Shown: positions 1 through 12,472, counted from the first letter of the stretch. The stretch: 64,000 nucleotides of DNA from Chlorophyllum brunneum (GCA_963576785.1 OY756142.1:1364001-1428000); one strand, 5' to 3'. Numbers and translations are program-made. Notes: generated from the letters alone by a model not told the origin.

Positions 1-3000
1 CCCACACGAGAGAGTGGGATCCGTTCTGGGCACCAGCACGTCCTTGCGGCTATTTTTCTTGGACATGGGACCCTTCGCATATTTTCACTTCAACGTCGCC
101 AACATCATTTGTATCTTCTCAACACAATCACTCAGCTCTCCAGCCATCTTCACATTACACTACATTCTTTCGCGTTCACGCATAATAGGCACGCACGTCG
201 CGTAATTTTGCAATTCCTAATTCTCGTGCTCTATTCTTGCATTTCAGCTATCGTTCTTCACACTCTTTGCACCATCTCCACTGTACCACTCCTCACTCAA
301 CAAATTGAACGCTGAAATTCCAAGATAGGACAAGAATCCAAAGTGCTCCACTCATTTGTCTGTACTTGTATCCCATTTCCAGTACAATACATCGTAACTA
401 CTAGTGCATAGTATAATATTAACGCAAAAAAGACCTTGAAATTTGTACCACGGGGTGGGTCTGTGGGCTTCCCTAGGAGGGGACATACTACTACTCCCAA
501 TTGCCACATATGGCGGCCCCTTCACCATTTGGGGATTCGTGACATGCCAACATTCTGTGGAGCGGATGCTGTGCCTTTGGTTGAGGTATCAAGGGATGTC
601 CAGTATTTCCACGTCAGTTGCGTGTCTGCGGACCATGTAACCTATCACATGCCGTTGGACGTGCAGACCGCACTTGCTCTAAGTTAGACCTCATGAAACC
701 CAACAACGATCGGAGGTATCAGGTTATTCAAGACAATCCTTGCGGCACAAGACGTCAATATGACCAAGTTTGGAGCGTGTTAGACCCTAGATCCGTGCCT
801 TGCGGTGGCTGATCAATTAATGGTCACATAGTTTTAGGAACTCGGAATCGTGTTTGAGTTTGCGCAGAAGGGTACTTGTCATCAGCTCAGGTTGTGCATC
901 TTGTCTTTTTTTCAAGCCCACGACTTGCCGGTGCATTTTTCACGGTAACACCACCACCCTGGTCGGGATGAATGTGTAGACATCACCACTAATAAGTGTG
1001 GCAGACTAACCGTGTAAAAAAAAAGGAAGTTGTGCTACATGAAAGGCGAATTTACTAAGCCACCTAAAAAGGTGACCAGGAGGTACCTGATCCGCCCTCA
1101 TCAAAGGCTAAAGCCAGATGCCGACCAATGGCATTCTTTTAAGCAGCTGGGATGAAAGAAGTCGAAGCTTCAAGGTGACTTTTTTTTCAGCCGACCATGC
1201 CATATATTGGAAGCACTAGATATGGCCAAGATGTAGTCACTCTCGTCGTTTTACGGTTGCGTCGCTCATTTCAGATAGGAGCTTCCCTGTAACCGTCAAG
1301 CTGATCATAATCGCGACCATGAACATCCGAATGACGACATGGGCCCGATCAAGCCGTGTTGTCCACGAAAGTATTGGTTTGGAAGCCGAAGCCCGGCTTC
1401 AAGGGAAGGACACCACTCGAGGCAAGGTTCGGGGCTGGTTTGGGCCAGAAATGATGAAGGTGTTTGTAATCGGTTGTCCTCTGAGCAGGCAGTCTTAGGG
1501 GGGAAAGTATTTGTCAAACTTCCATTTCAGTTCTGCATGTACCCACTGATAAATTGTTATCTCGAGCGTGGAGCCTAAATAATGAGATGAGAATGACGAA
1601 ATTTTCGGACTCAGACCTGGATGATGCGGATAACGCAACTGTAGACAACCCTGTCGACCCCAACCCTTGGTAACCGTCGGCACCCCGTCCGACTGCTTAT
1701 CTCCCGTCCTTGAGTCAATACATATATGCATCTGTCAGCAATTCTGCAGACGATATATACCTGAAACCGCCGTCTTCCATTTGGGGATTATGTAGTCGAG
1801 CAGAGACCACTGATTGATACTGAATTAGATGAAGGCATGAAGGAGTGCAAGACCCCACACTGTTGATCGTTAGCCTTAATATAAAGCTATACCGCTACGA
1901 GGGTCATCTCCAAACCTTGGTGTCTCTTCGCACGTTTCGGATTGCCCCAGTGGCAGCAGATGGGGTCGATAACCGGACCTTTCCTCCTGGGTTTCATCAA
2001 TACGGTCACCCATATGGACATGGCCTAACTTGAATGAAAATTTCGCAGATCTGGTCCCATCTTTCCGAGATTGACTTTGTCCATCGACAATTCATTTACT
2101 GCTCTGTGTGTTTTTTCGCGCAGAGAGTCTTACTGGTTGGTTGTACAAGGTGAATAAGGTAGTAGTAATATTGCTGGTGGTGTTCAACTTGAAGTACATA
2201 GTGTTTGAAAAATTCTCTAGACTCACTGAAGAATATGAATACTTATATATCTGGAGCCTGAGGATTGTCGGTCATCGGTCATCGATATATGAAGTCCCTG
2301 GAAGGTTTCAGAAATGACGAGATGAGTAGGGGGAAGTTCTGACCCCAGGCCTACCAACATACTATTCAACATGGATAGAATAAACCGTGCTTATTATTTT
2401 CTCACTAATATTCAAGGCAAACAGCTCTCGTCCATTGACAAGAGATTCATAATTAATATATGAAAGGCTCCGCGGATGATTCTGTCTACCAAAAAAAGCA
2501 ATTGTCAGGACTTTGACCGTGTCCATCTGGGCGAACGTACATCGAGCATGCACTATGATATCGTGGATCTTTATCGTGGATCTTCAAGTCACTTGATAGA
2601 CGGCATAGTCCCGCGACTGGTTATGCATTTATGACTGGCATCGGCTGCAGGGTGACAGGGACTTGGTTACCGGTCACCAAAGTCCCTGTTGTGTGAGCAA
2701 GTAGGCTATGGTTTTATCCTTTGAAAACTGTATGCATACTTGCTGTTGTCGCCTGAGCGGGAATCTAGTCACGGAAATACCTATCTGCATGCCTTGAAGT
2801 TGGGGAGAAGCTCGGACATTAATATTGCTATAAATATGCCGGCGTAGCCAGTCGCATATAAGTATGCCTTCAGGCCTTAGGCCCATCAGGTTGTATCACC
2901 TTTGGTAACCAACCCTCAAACATCATTCAAGTCTCGGTCAGACGCTTCGGGCTCTCTCCATGATTAATTGAGCCGACGACAAACATGATCTTGAGCAGAT

Positions 3001-4824
3001 GGACACAGGTGTCATCATTAAGGCACCATATACTCCATGCAGAGTTAATTCGGGACTGGATTTTGAGGTGACACAGTGAAACCGTGGACATGAGGGCAGT
3101 CAACGGTTTCGAGAAATCTGGATTTGGATCGGGGAGGCTACAGTCCCTGACAGTTAGATAGGGCACGATTTTACGAGGAGGGTAGCCGATGATTGCCCAA
3201 AAGCACAAAGCCGCCAGAGCAGTGTATGGTGGGCAATCACGCCCGGTAACTTAGTCGTCCATATACTTGTCAATTTGGGTGTCTGGGCTTGTCTGGCCCA
3301 GTTCCTGGAATGGGCCTACACTAGGGAGAGTACAGGGAACCGGACGGTCCCCCTAGGCATTGATTTTCCTCCGATTCTAACTTCGTGTACACCTGACTTC
3401 AACCTGGATACCTCCTCCTCAGGCTGGGGCATTTGGGCATTTTATTGTGGTGTTATTTCGAATAGCAAAGAGCGTTTAGCTTGGCTGGTCCTTCTAGGGT
3501 CCTGCGGCTCCTAACACAGGACTGTTCAAATCGCTTGCCTGGCCAACAATGCCGAGACCTGTGGACCTTCACCTGGGTAGTTCTCGCCACAAGTTTCCAA
3601 CCACTGGCCAAAATCTCATAGGTAATACCGACTCCACCGAAAACCAGATGGTTATGACACTCGCGCCAGAAACAATGCTCGGGCAGGTCTAAAAATGCTG
3701 TTCCTTGTAAAGGGTACGAGTAGATTGCTTTCTACAAGAATGAGGGTTGTCGTTACAGGCAGTTCGTTGAATTGAAGCTTGGCCGATTTCGTCTCCTCGT
3801 TTGTGGAGAAATAGCAATGCTGACTCATTTAAGCGTGCTGTATAGTTTATGAGGGCCCAGTTCCGTGAGTCTTGCACGCCGATGGTCCATTGCGAATCCA
3901 CCGCTGCCAGCGACCTCTCCACCGCGATTGTAGATTTTTACAGAAAGAAATATTTTCGTTCCCAAAAGTCTCCTTGTCGCGGTACCGTCGGTTGCGTCCT
4001 ACTCGAGTCCATTGGAAGTATCCATTACACAGGCCGATGCTGGCACGGAGGGGACGGGGAGCACAAAAAGGATCTCGTGGGCTCCTTGTGCGTCGCTCTG
4101 CGGGACATTGTAAACGAAATATGTATACGTTGCCTCGGTTATGTTTCAGCCTCTGTTGGTTTGCCCGACTTGGAAAGGGTCCAGATGTATGTTGAGCGAT
4201 GAATTGGGATTCGTATTATCTGATCCTACCCATCTATGGATGAAAAATACTATTAACGAGCGATGCCTGACAGGGACTTAACTTATACAGAGATAATTTT
4301 TGACAACAAAATGCTACAACTTTGGTACCAGGTACAGCTGAACGTTGAACATCGGGTGGCGATTTGTCATCGGGACAGCGCCCAACGGCCTGCGAATTCA
4401 GGCAACCCGGCCCACTAAATTTCGCCAGGAGGGGACAATCAAAGTTGGGTGGTTTGACGAATAATTTTTGGCAAGCGAGTCAGCGGACATGACAAGACGA
4501 GTATATGAGTACAGTAAGGAATGACTGCGGGTCCATAGATAAGAGAATGAGTCAGCTAGGGCTACAAATTGTCGATGAAACAGAGGGGGTCATACCGGAT
4601 ATATATACATAGTACTAACAGGATTGACCAAGGCTTCAGAAGAAAGCTATTGACTCGGTCTGCTCAGGTCTGTCCGTGAAGGTCCGTCAGGGTAAAAAGG
4701 GAAGGAAAAGTAGAAACGAAGTAGCATGCAGGGGAGTGTTCGACCGTGAAGAAAAGCAACGGGAATGAAAGCATAGGAAACGGAGAATATCAAAGACCAA
4801 AAAGTAGAATCGATTTCGTACGGT
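1..4824. other. gene-poor region, possible eroded retroelement
   Basis: No intact gene is recognisable here. Open frames are short, overlap on both strands and show no consistent splice pattern. The first 300 bases are pyrimidine-rich. Between about 2.9 and 3.9 kb the plus strand carries short broken frames; one, at 3275-3514, contains the residues DTSSSGWGIW, which loosely recall the Asp-Ala-Ser-x-x-Gly-Trp-Gly start of RNase H domains in fungal retrotransposons. That resemblance is weak and stops interrupt the surrounding frames. I see no terminal repeats or target-site duplication. The right part, after about 4.2 kb, is the 3' flank of the minus-strand gene that ends at 4825. Confidence 0.4.
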
Positions 4825-6093
4825 TCATAAACCCATCCTTTCTGCCAACGTCCGATCGCCGTTAACATTATAGGTATTGTTCGACGCTGCGTTGCCCGCT
4901 CCATGGAACATCGTGCTCCCACTAACGCGGTCCACTCGGCGACCGCTCGCGCGTCCCGGCCCATTGCCATTTCTTCTGCTAGCGTTGCTGTTTGAACCCC
5001 GGTCGCGATCCCGGTTATGATCCTGATCCTTGGGGCCTCTGTCGCGATCGCGTTCTCGAATCCTCTCTTTGTCGCGATCCCTATCCCTGTCATATTCACG
5101 ATCTGTGTCCTTATCTCGGGCTCGTCCAAGTTCAGAGGAGACTGGGCGTTCGTTGTCGACATCCATTTTTGATGGACGGCTTCCTTTGTTGGCATCACTG
5201 CCGCCACGACCATCTCTGTCATTGCGTTTTGAGTGGGTGTCTCCACTGCGTTTGGGTGGATTATGGTTATAATGGATATGGCTATTCGTGTTGTACGACT
5301 TTCCAGGGTGATTGAATGCATGAGTGTTGGATTCGGATAAACGCGGTCGTTTTTGCACGCGTGGACCAGTGGGAGGAAGTTTGGGCCCGTGGCTGCTGTT
5401 GCCACTCGCGGGTGTGATATAATTGTTGCGAGGTGATGGAGGGTATGCTTGCGGTGACGGTTGTAGGCTAGGAGCGGGTTGCGCCACACTCAGGTAGGAC
5501 TCATAGGATTTATCTAATTCATGGCTGCCACATGCGGATTAAGTGCTCTGAATTGTCGAATTGATTGGAACTCACGAAAGCAAGCTGATGGTTTCATGAG
5601 ATTCTGGAGAGTGAGACCAGTCAGTGATGTGCAATTCAAGGCCTGAAAGGAATCCGTACGACGCAGGGCAGTTTGGAGTCGTTGGACAAGTCTCCGCAAA
5701 CCCCGCACCTCTTCCTTCAGCTTCCCAGTCTCGCTGTACCTCAACAGCTCGTACAGCTCATCATTTTCCTCCTGTAACAATCTCGCCCGCTGTGTCAGGG
5801 CAGCAACAACCGTACTTGATCCAGAGGACGTGGTGCTCGCACTGACCGCGGACAGTTGGGAAAGAAGAACTGAGGAGACCGCTGGAGGGAAGGTCAGAGG
5901 AGTCGTGGGCGACGGCAGGGGTTGTGACGGAAGGTAATTTCGTAGTCTTGTTACTTCATCCTACAAACCATTGTATCAGTCGTTCAAGTTCGGAAGATTG
6001 GAGTAGACGACTTGCATGGAGTTCCGATAGTTGAGCCTCGCGTTCACCTAATAGCGTCTCAAGACGAGCCTCTCTCGCCGTTGGAGGGTGCAT
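4825..6093 (-). CDS. WTAP/Mum2-family coiled-coil protein, m6A writer subunit
   Basis: Four exons (6093-6016, 5960-5660, 5603-5576, 5524-4825) give 368 residues. The N-terminal third is a long heptad coiled coil containing LLQEENDELYELL and LKEEVRGLRRLVQRL, followed by SHETISLLSHELDKSYESYL after two joins. This pattern matches the Wtap/Mum2p family, which scaffolds the RNA N6-adenosine methyltransferase complex in the nucleus (Mum2 in yeast, WTAP in animals). The C-terminal half is low complexity: Asn- and Pro-rich, then an Arg-Asp dipeptide tract near residues 265-300, then a short tail. The first intron, 6015-5961, fits only with a GC donor (GCAAGT), because the downstream frame opens with DEVTRLRNYL. 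The start is the first Met before the coiled coil. The family call rests on remembered motif likeness; another nuclear coiled-coil protein is the alternative. Confidence 0.65.
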
Positions 6094-6859
6094 GGTCTTC
6101 CTTATTGTCAGAGGCGGCGACTGCAAAACTAGCGGCACAGGCAGCACACAGAGGACGATGGAGTGGACTTGGGATGATCGTGGTGTGCGAATAAGGCTTG
6201 GCTGTTCCTTTTTGGACGCTGGGCGCTGGGCTGGCATCAAGCGCTGAAGATTTTTTTTACAGTCCGGAACACACTTTCGCACCAGGACGTCAGATATATT
6301 GTCATATGGACGGGCGTAACAATCCACAAGTCCACATGCACATAGTTTGGAGATATACCGTGACTTATTCAACCAATCTGGACTTAGACCTCACAAGATA
6401 TACGCTTCCAGTTTGCCGTTCTATTTTGCAGGCACACTGTACTCGTGCCCCTTGGCACTGCGAGCCACCCGGACGCCAGAGGCTGGGGTAAGGTAAGGCA
6501 GGTGCGGGCAAGAGTAGATTTGTTTACTCGCGCTTCGTGCGTGGTCTCTCGCCAAATATCCATAAATAAGAACCGCCACAAAAAATAAAATTTACGCCCT
6601 CATCGCCCTAGCCCTCCAGGTGAGTACCATGTTCCAACTTTATTGTTTCTGCATTCTGGCGATGATTACAACTTATTCACACTGTACGAACGCATGTTCC
6701 AAGAACATGTTCGTCATGAGTAATCTTTTCTACAACGGTAGATGAGCCACTTTTTTTTACGTCCCACTTCTGCCATTTCCCGCTCAACCTAGTTGCTGAC
6801 ATTGTCTCCAGGTCACTCTATTCTCAAGGTTCCGAATGACGCATGCTCTAGTCAGTGAA
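6094..6859. other. intergenic region with an imperfect hairpin
   Basis: This is the upstream region of the WTAP-like gene and the downstream region of the STEEP1-like gene. Both are on the minus strand. I see no conserved coding exon. The only structure is a nested dyad at 6686-6714, listed separately. Confidence 0.5.
6686..6714. repeat. nested inverted repeat
   Basis: ATGTTC (6694-6699) and GAACAT (6703-6708) form a perfect dyad around CAA. ACGAAC (6686-6691) and GTTCGT (6709-6714) form an outer dyad, with a two-base GC bulge on the left arm only. Together they make a 12-bp stem. It lies about 150 bases beyond the STEEP1-like stop codon and about 600 bases upstream of the WTAP-like start, so it could be a regulator site or a 3'-end structure. 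Confidence 0.5.
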
Positions 6860-7515
6860 TTATATATCATTTTCACCGTCAAATGCGCCTGATGGAACTT
6901 GTCCTTGAAGTTGGGAGAGAGCGCCAGAGAGGATGTAGATATATGGTGGTGACTTGAAAAGTGGTGGAGACGTTTGATAGCCGATTGGCAGTGAACACCT
7001 TGGGCAGAGGAAGCGATACTGCCGTTCGTGCCCGTCATTCCTACAGCACTTCGGCTTTCCATTATTGATGGGATATGATGATATTACTGACCTTTCCAAT
7101 AATATTGGGTGATCATTCGTAGTCGCATTCAGTTTGAAAGTTCTCGCTTTCCCTGTATCGTTATCCTGCGTGCGTATTATGATCGCTTTATCCGTTTGGC
7201 GCCTGGGCAAAGAAGCCAAGCTTTTGTCAATAACAAGCTGAATGCTGCAAGTGAGCTGGAACTTGGACAAAAATTTGGTGAATAATACGTACAATGAACT
7301 CGCCACATATGCAGTCTGGTGCCCATAGATAAAACATCGTATCCTCTTAGGCTGAGTACATAAAGGACGCACAATAAACGCGTAACGCAGCTGTCGAGGA
7401 TGCTGTTGGTTGCGCTGGGATGTGAAGACTGAGTAAAGTGGATTGCGTTGACCTTTGAAAACGACCTACCATCCGTGGAAGACGAGACTGCTGAGCGTGA
7501 GACGACCTTGGGCAT
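6860..7515 (-). CDS. STEEP1/UPF0428 family protein
   Basis: Five exons (7515-7470, 7402-7373, 7315-7293, 7237-7092, 7040-6860) encode 141 residues. The N-terminus MPKVVSRSAVSSSTDG closely resembles the start of human STEEP1 (CXorf56). The small exons 2 and 3 (30 and 23 nt) are supported because joining them gives RVYYCICGEFI followed by LVIDKSLASLP, which matches the conserved YYCxCG core. Later, GHERQYRFLCPRCSLPIGYQ supplies the second CxxC pair of the probable zinc-binding fold. Human STEEP1 promotes exit of STING from the ER; fungi lack STING, so the fungal role is unknown and probably concerns ER or membrane curvature (inference). The protein is shorter than the human one (about 222 residues) and lacks its long charged tail. 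The gene is head-to-head with the Avo2-like gene. Confidence 0.8.
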
Positions 7516-7646
7516 GCTGAGGGTGTAACGACGGTCAGGCACGCTGAAGCACCCAAGTAGCATCGCCATTCATACACGTGACTCGAATCCTCACTTTTAA
7601 CCGTCCATCCCCTGGCCTAAGAACCCTCCGTCCTCTTTCAGCCGTA
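7516..7646. promoter_or_regulatory. shared promoter STEEP1-like / AVO2-like with E-box
   Basis: Only 131 bp separate the two divergent start codons. The interval contains a palindromic E-box CACGTG at 7575-7580, followed by A, a core bound by bHLH factors such as Cbf1. No TATA box is evident. Confidence 0.45.
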
Positions 7647-9579
7647 ATGGCAGAAAAGGATGCACCATCACGACTACGTCGTGCAGTCAAAGGCTTGTTT
7701 ATCTCACACTCTTTTCCTGCCACCAAGAAACCTAATTACCCCCTGCGCCCGCAGAAAACAACCTCTTCCTCGTCAAAAGACTAATCCAGAGGATGGACAT
7801 GCGTAATCCCGACCCAGCCCCTCGAAGACTAACCTCGCTTGCATGGGCTGCTCTTTTGGGCCATGAGGAGACCTTTGAATATCTGCTCGCATCTGGCCAT
7901 GACGATCGGGAGTTGAGTCGGGTATGACTTTCCCTGCTTCTGTCTCCTTGCCACCCGAAGCCAACTGACCCATCTCAATTTGCAGGACTCGGAAAACAAC
8001 ACCATTCTTATGATTCTAGCCGACTCTGGCCCACCGCCAAACATCTACACCTCTTCCGCATCGACACTTGACTTCAACAGCGCAACGCTACGGATGGCCC
8101 GTCTGTATTTCGACCGGTATCAGATAATCCATAAAGACCTTCTCGACTGGTCGAATGTACAAGGCAGAACCGCACTGCATTTAGCTGCTGTCAAAGGGAA
8201 TGAAGACCTGGTCCGCGTACGTATATCTCGCTTCACCAGAGAAACCGAGCTGATCCCTTCATTAGATGCTCTGTGAGCTCAGTGCGGATATCAACTTGTC
8301 TGACAATCAGGGAAATACACCACTTCATTAGTGAGCAGGTTCCATTGCAACCGTATGACCCGCGTGTTAACAAGGTCCTGTAGTGCCAGCGCCTGGGGAC
8401 ATGTTTCTGTGGGTCCTGATCTTGTGAAGGTCGCTCAATAGTACTCATACCACCACATCAGATCGTCCAGCTACTCATTGAACGAGGATGCAATTACAAT
8501 TCACGCAACAACCAGGGTTTTGTTGCATCCGACTATGCCTACTCGTATGTTGATTTGCACTACTCCACCTCCACCTCCCAACACCCTGTCCCGCCAGGTT
8601 CAGCACTCAGGAGATGCAAAAGACAGCTGAAAAGCAATATGAGTTTACTAAAAAGTCCCGCCGTGTCGCAGTGCCAAACGGCAGATACACCGATTTTGGG
8701 ACATCGACACCAATCAATATCCCTCCTGGCGGCCGGGATCTTGTTCCCAGAATGCGGAGTGGATCCGGTACTAGTCGTACAACCGCTACTTCTGACAGCG
8801 GAGACTTTGATGGTCACGGCCAAACACCACTCACCACCTCCTCTTCACCTTCGCAGCCTTCGACGGGATCGGGGTCATTCTTCTACAGTCCTAAAACGTC
8901 TGGACATCATATCCCTCATGCGCCCTCTGCGAACAGTATGGCAACATTCTCCGGCTCACATGTTGCTAACAAGGCTTCGGCAAATTCGATCGTTAATCCA
9001 GCGTCTGCTCTATCACCGATAGCTAATCGAGTGAGAGAGCAGGACGCGGATGCCCGAGAAAAATACATGCGCAGGAATAGAAGTGGGAGTTCTTCAACAG
9101 ACAACAAATCACAAACGGGCTCTACCTTCGCCAGCGCATTAGCAGTTCATGATGAGGTACCTAATGACCACTCACGCAGTGGGACGATCACACCCAGACG
9201 GCTCCGACCTTCTGCGTCTGCTGCGCAGCTGCGATCGACACATGATTCTCCAACGCCCGAAAGTCGAAGTAGGGCAGGAACTAATCCCAGTGCAAAACCC
9301 GCACCATCACATGTACCCCAGCTGACCAGATCATCTTCGATCTCGAACTCCTTACGATCCTTCACCCAGGTCGGGCCAGTTGATGATGCCGAAAGCTTCC
9401 ATGGACCGCCGAGGCAATATGCACAGTTTCCAGAACCACCGGCGGTTCAGGAAGACTCTAGTACGCCAACCGCGGCACGTCGGAAGGCCTTCCAACTCCT
9501 ATCCAAACCATCACATGCTGTGGACCATTCATCTAATCATCGACGTGGCATGTCAGCCACCGCAGTGCGCGGACCCTAG
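7647..9579 (+). CDS. Avo2-like TORC2 subunit, ankyrin repeats
   Basis: Seven exons (7647-7692, 7755-7921, 7986-8216, 8266-8330, 8384-8408, 8462-8544, 8598-9579) give 532 residues. The N-terminus DAPSRLRRAVKENNLFLVKR closely resembles yeast Avo2. Residues about 10-210 form ankyrin repeats, with GRTALHLAAVKGNEDLVR and GNTPLHYASAWGHVSIVQ the clearest. The rest, about residues 210-532, is a Ser/Thr/Pro-rich tail with many possible phosphorylation sites, as in Avo2. Avo2 is a non-essential subunit of TOR complex 2 at the plasma membrane, which controls actin, sphingolipid synthesis and AGC kinases. The first intron (7693-7754) must use a GC donor (AAAG/GCTTGT); any GT donor breaks the frame. A generic ankyrin protein is the alternative, but the N-terminal match is specific. 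Confidence 0.75.
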
Positions 9580-9853
9580 TGGCAGCTGGTCTGCACCTCG
9601 AGCGAATTGTACCATCAGCGTTGTATGATTATCTTATTTGTTGACCTTGCTTTGATGTGGTAATTCTAAGCGTCTGGACTTTCTTGGGCAAAGGTCTTCT
9701 AAAGGCTTTTTTGTTTTAGCTACTATTTATACGATTCTATGTACAACACGACAGGCAAAGTCGGGGTCCAGGGCCAGGGGAGGCATCTAGGAATACACCA
9801 GTGTAGAATAGAATGGTGATCCGATTGTAAGTGGCTCATTGAGCACTACTGAG

Positions 9854-12472
9854 ATGAAGAGCCAAGGTGGCCTGCCACCGGGAGAAGCCGAATATAGCAC
9901 TGGGTACATAAGTAGGTCTGAATGCCTTCTCCTAGACTCTGAACGTCCACCACATCTAATGATACCCCCCACAGCAGATAGTGACCCGGATCCGACCACA
10001 CAAATCCCCTGGCCGTCGACACGCACAAGACGATCGAATGAGTCTGACATGGGTTCCGGTGACGGTCCGGAGTCCAATTCAGTTCAGGGTGACGGTAGCG
10101 AGACAGCCAGCAAAGTGCAAGCGTCTGGGAGACGGCAGTTGAGTACATGGGACCTAATAACACTTAGTATTTCTATGGCTGGCGCTCAGATAGCTTGGAC
10201 GGTCGAACTGGGGTGAGTCCACCGTATGTTTGGGAGTGCAATCTGATCGCCTTCGGCACAGCTATGGGACACCATTCCTGTTGAATCTTGGACTCTCGGA
10301 ACAGTTAACAGCGCTCGTGTGGTTAGCAGGGCCAATTAGCGGGTTGGTAGCGCAACCCGTCATTGGTGCGTCACTTTGTAGCGAACTGACTGGTTGCATG
10401 GTAACCCATACGGCCACTAAGGTGCGGTCTCGGATTCATCAACTTCGAAATATCGTCGACGATTCTGGATCATCCTTTCGACAGCCGCTTTGGTTATTTC
10501 GACGTTAACGCTGGCTTATTGTGAACCCCTCGCTGAATTCTGGGTCGACCTCTTCGCCGTTGGTGCAGGTGATTGGGATGAAACTCGGAAAGACAAGGTA
10601 TGTTATTGTCGCTTTACTTTTTTCATGTATAACTGAACACATCCAAGGCGAACAACGTTGCTATCATATTCGCAGTTGTCTCCTTCTACGTTTTAGACTT
10701 CGCTCTCAACGGACTCCAAGCTTCCCTTCGGAATCTTCTTTTAGATATAGCCCCGCCTAATCAGCTAAACGCTGGTAATGCTTGGCACAGTCGTATGACG
10801 AATGCTGGAAACATAATCGGCTATGGCTTCGGTGCGCAGAACACCTTCCTATTTGGCTTCGCTGATCGCCCCCCGAAGGATTCTTGCCCCTCGCAGAACT
10901 ACCTGTTATCCGATTCATTAAGGGTTCGCAATTTCGCAAGTTCTGTATCATATGCATCGTCATTCTTGCGATCACCGTCGCCATGACCTGCGTGTGTCAC
11001 AAAGAAGAAGAGAGACCAAAAGCACGACAAGCTGACAAGTAGGACGATGATAACCTCGCTCTCGGATCTCACTTATAGTTTCGTAGCAACAATTTCCGGG
11101 AAGTGCTTAACAATATTCGGGTTGCTGTCCTCAACCTTCCCGAACCGATCCGACGTGTCTGTTACGTTCAGATATTTGCCTTTATGGGATGGTATGTCGC
11201 ATAAGCTCTCTGTGGCCAATCAATTTTCAAATATGACATCCAGGTTCCCTTTCTTGTTTTACTCGTATGTGACTAGTAGCTTGGTCATGACATCATATTG
11301 ACTTCTTTCAGAACAACGTACGTGGGTCAAGTCATGGCCCACGAGTTAGGCCGAGAACCAGACCATGATCTTGCTACCCGGAAAGGAGAGCTGGCCATGT
11401 TGATATACAGTGTCGGTACGTGCAATCTATTTCATCTCGGCATACACCGTGCTTAAACTTGCGAACGAAAAAAAGTTGGTGTTATTGCCGGAACCATTCT
11501 TCCTCATCTCGCTAACCGTGACCGTCGACTTCTCGGCCACAAGACTGATGTTGACGAGAACGCAGAGATCTCCCGACTCCGCGGAACCGTCCGGCAATGG
11601 AAGGTTGATGCTGCCCGCCAAGGACAACCCTTGAGACTCCCTGTGCTACCCTTCCTCCTGCGAAACATCTGGACTGGCTCCCTACTTCTGTTCAGCTTCC
11701 TCACGTTCATGACGTTTTTTGTCGAAACGGTCACCCAAGTAAGAATTCGCGGTCTTTTTGACTCGATTACCTTAGTTGATTCGAGGGCCAAATAGGCAAC
11801 TATCTTCATCAGTCTCGTTGGTATCTCCTGGGCGGTTGCGATGTGGGTCCCTTTCGCGATCATCATGGAGGTGCGCAAACCGTCGATAGATACGCACCAA
11901 CCATTAACATCTGCCCAGTTGCTGAAGGAGCCTGCGACGTCTGCCAGCCACCAGGTTCCCGACCCCCGCCGTCCTAATCACATCCGCAATCTCTCCATCC
12001 CTAGTATGCCACGCAAGAACGGGGAGAGGACACCTCTCATCCGCCGCCGGTCACTTGACGAACGTGACAATGTTACGCCAGAAGAAGAACCGACTTCCTC
12101 ATCGGCTTCTTTTGCGGGTGGCACTGTATTGGGTATCCATAATCTCGCTATCGTCGCTCCCCAATTCATCGTACGTCCCGATTACCACCTGTCTCTCGCT
12201 TGATGATTCACGAAAATATCCCGCAGGTTGCCATTGTGAACAGTATCATTTTCCGCATTGTAGACGACTCAAATAATCACCTTGTCGCTGGTGGTAATAC
12301 TGGTGAAGCCTACTTTGGCAAAACTGGTGTTGGTTGGGTTCTGCGCTTTGGTGGTCTTTGTGCACTATTCGGAGCACTGGCCACCCGTATGGTTCCCCCA
12401 ACCCCGACGGAGCGGGATATGCGACTGCGCTTAGGTGAGATACAGCTCCTCGGTGAAGAACCCGCCCCTTGA
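9854..12472 (+). CDS. GPH/SLC45-type sucrose or alpha-glucoside:H+ symporter
   Basis: At least ten exons reconstruct a protein of roughly 640 residues with about 12 membrane segments. After a disordered N-terminus of about 100 residues, the first helix ends in AGAQIAWTVELGYGTPFL, then LVWLAGPISGLVAQPVIG and the cytoplasmic loop AVSDSSTSKYRRRFW. These are the signatures of the sucrose transporter/SLC45 (GPH) branch of the major facilitator superfamily, which includes S. pombe Sut1. A second half-repeat starts near IFAFMGWFPFLFYSTTYVGQ, and the last helices end before a short cytosolic tail. It probably imports sucrose, maltose or similar glucosides with protons at the plasma membrane. A hydrophilic insert rich in Ser and Arg (about 11.93-12.11 kb) lies between late helices. 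The start is the first ATG of the exon; the frame extends upstream only through a non-ATG codon. Confidence 0.85.

Noticed and set aside
4647..5489. 280-residue minus-strand frame
   Set aside because: It overlaps the WTAP-like last exon in another frame and shows no domain or coding bias; the true frame gives a coherent joined protein.
7530..7610. tRNA-like B-box (GACTCGAATCC)
   Set aside because: No A-box, acceptor stem or anticodon arm fits; it lies in the STEEP1/AVO2 promoter.
8555..9022. 155-residue plus-strand frame inside the Avo2-like gene
   Set aside because: It starts in an intron and overlaps the correct exon in another frame.
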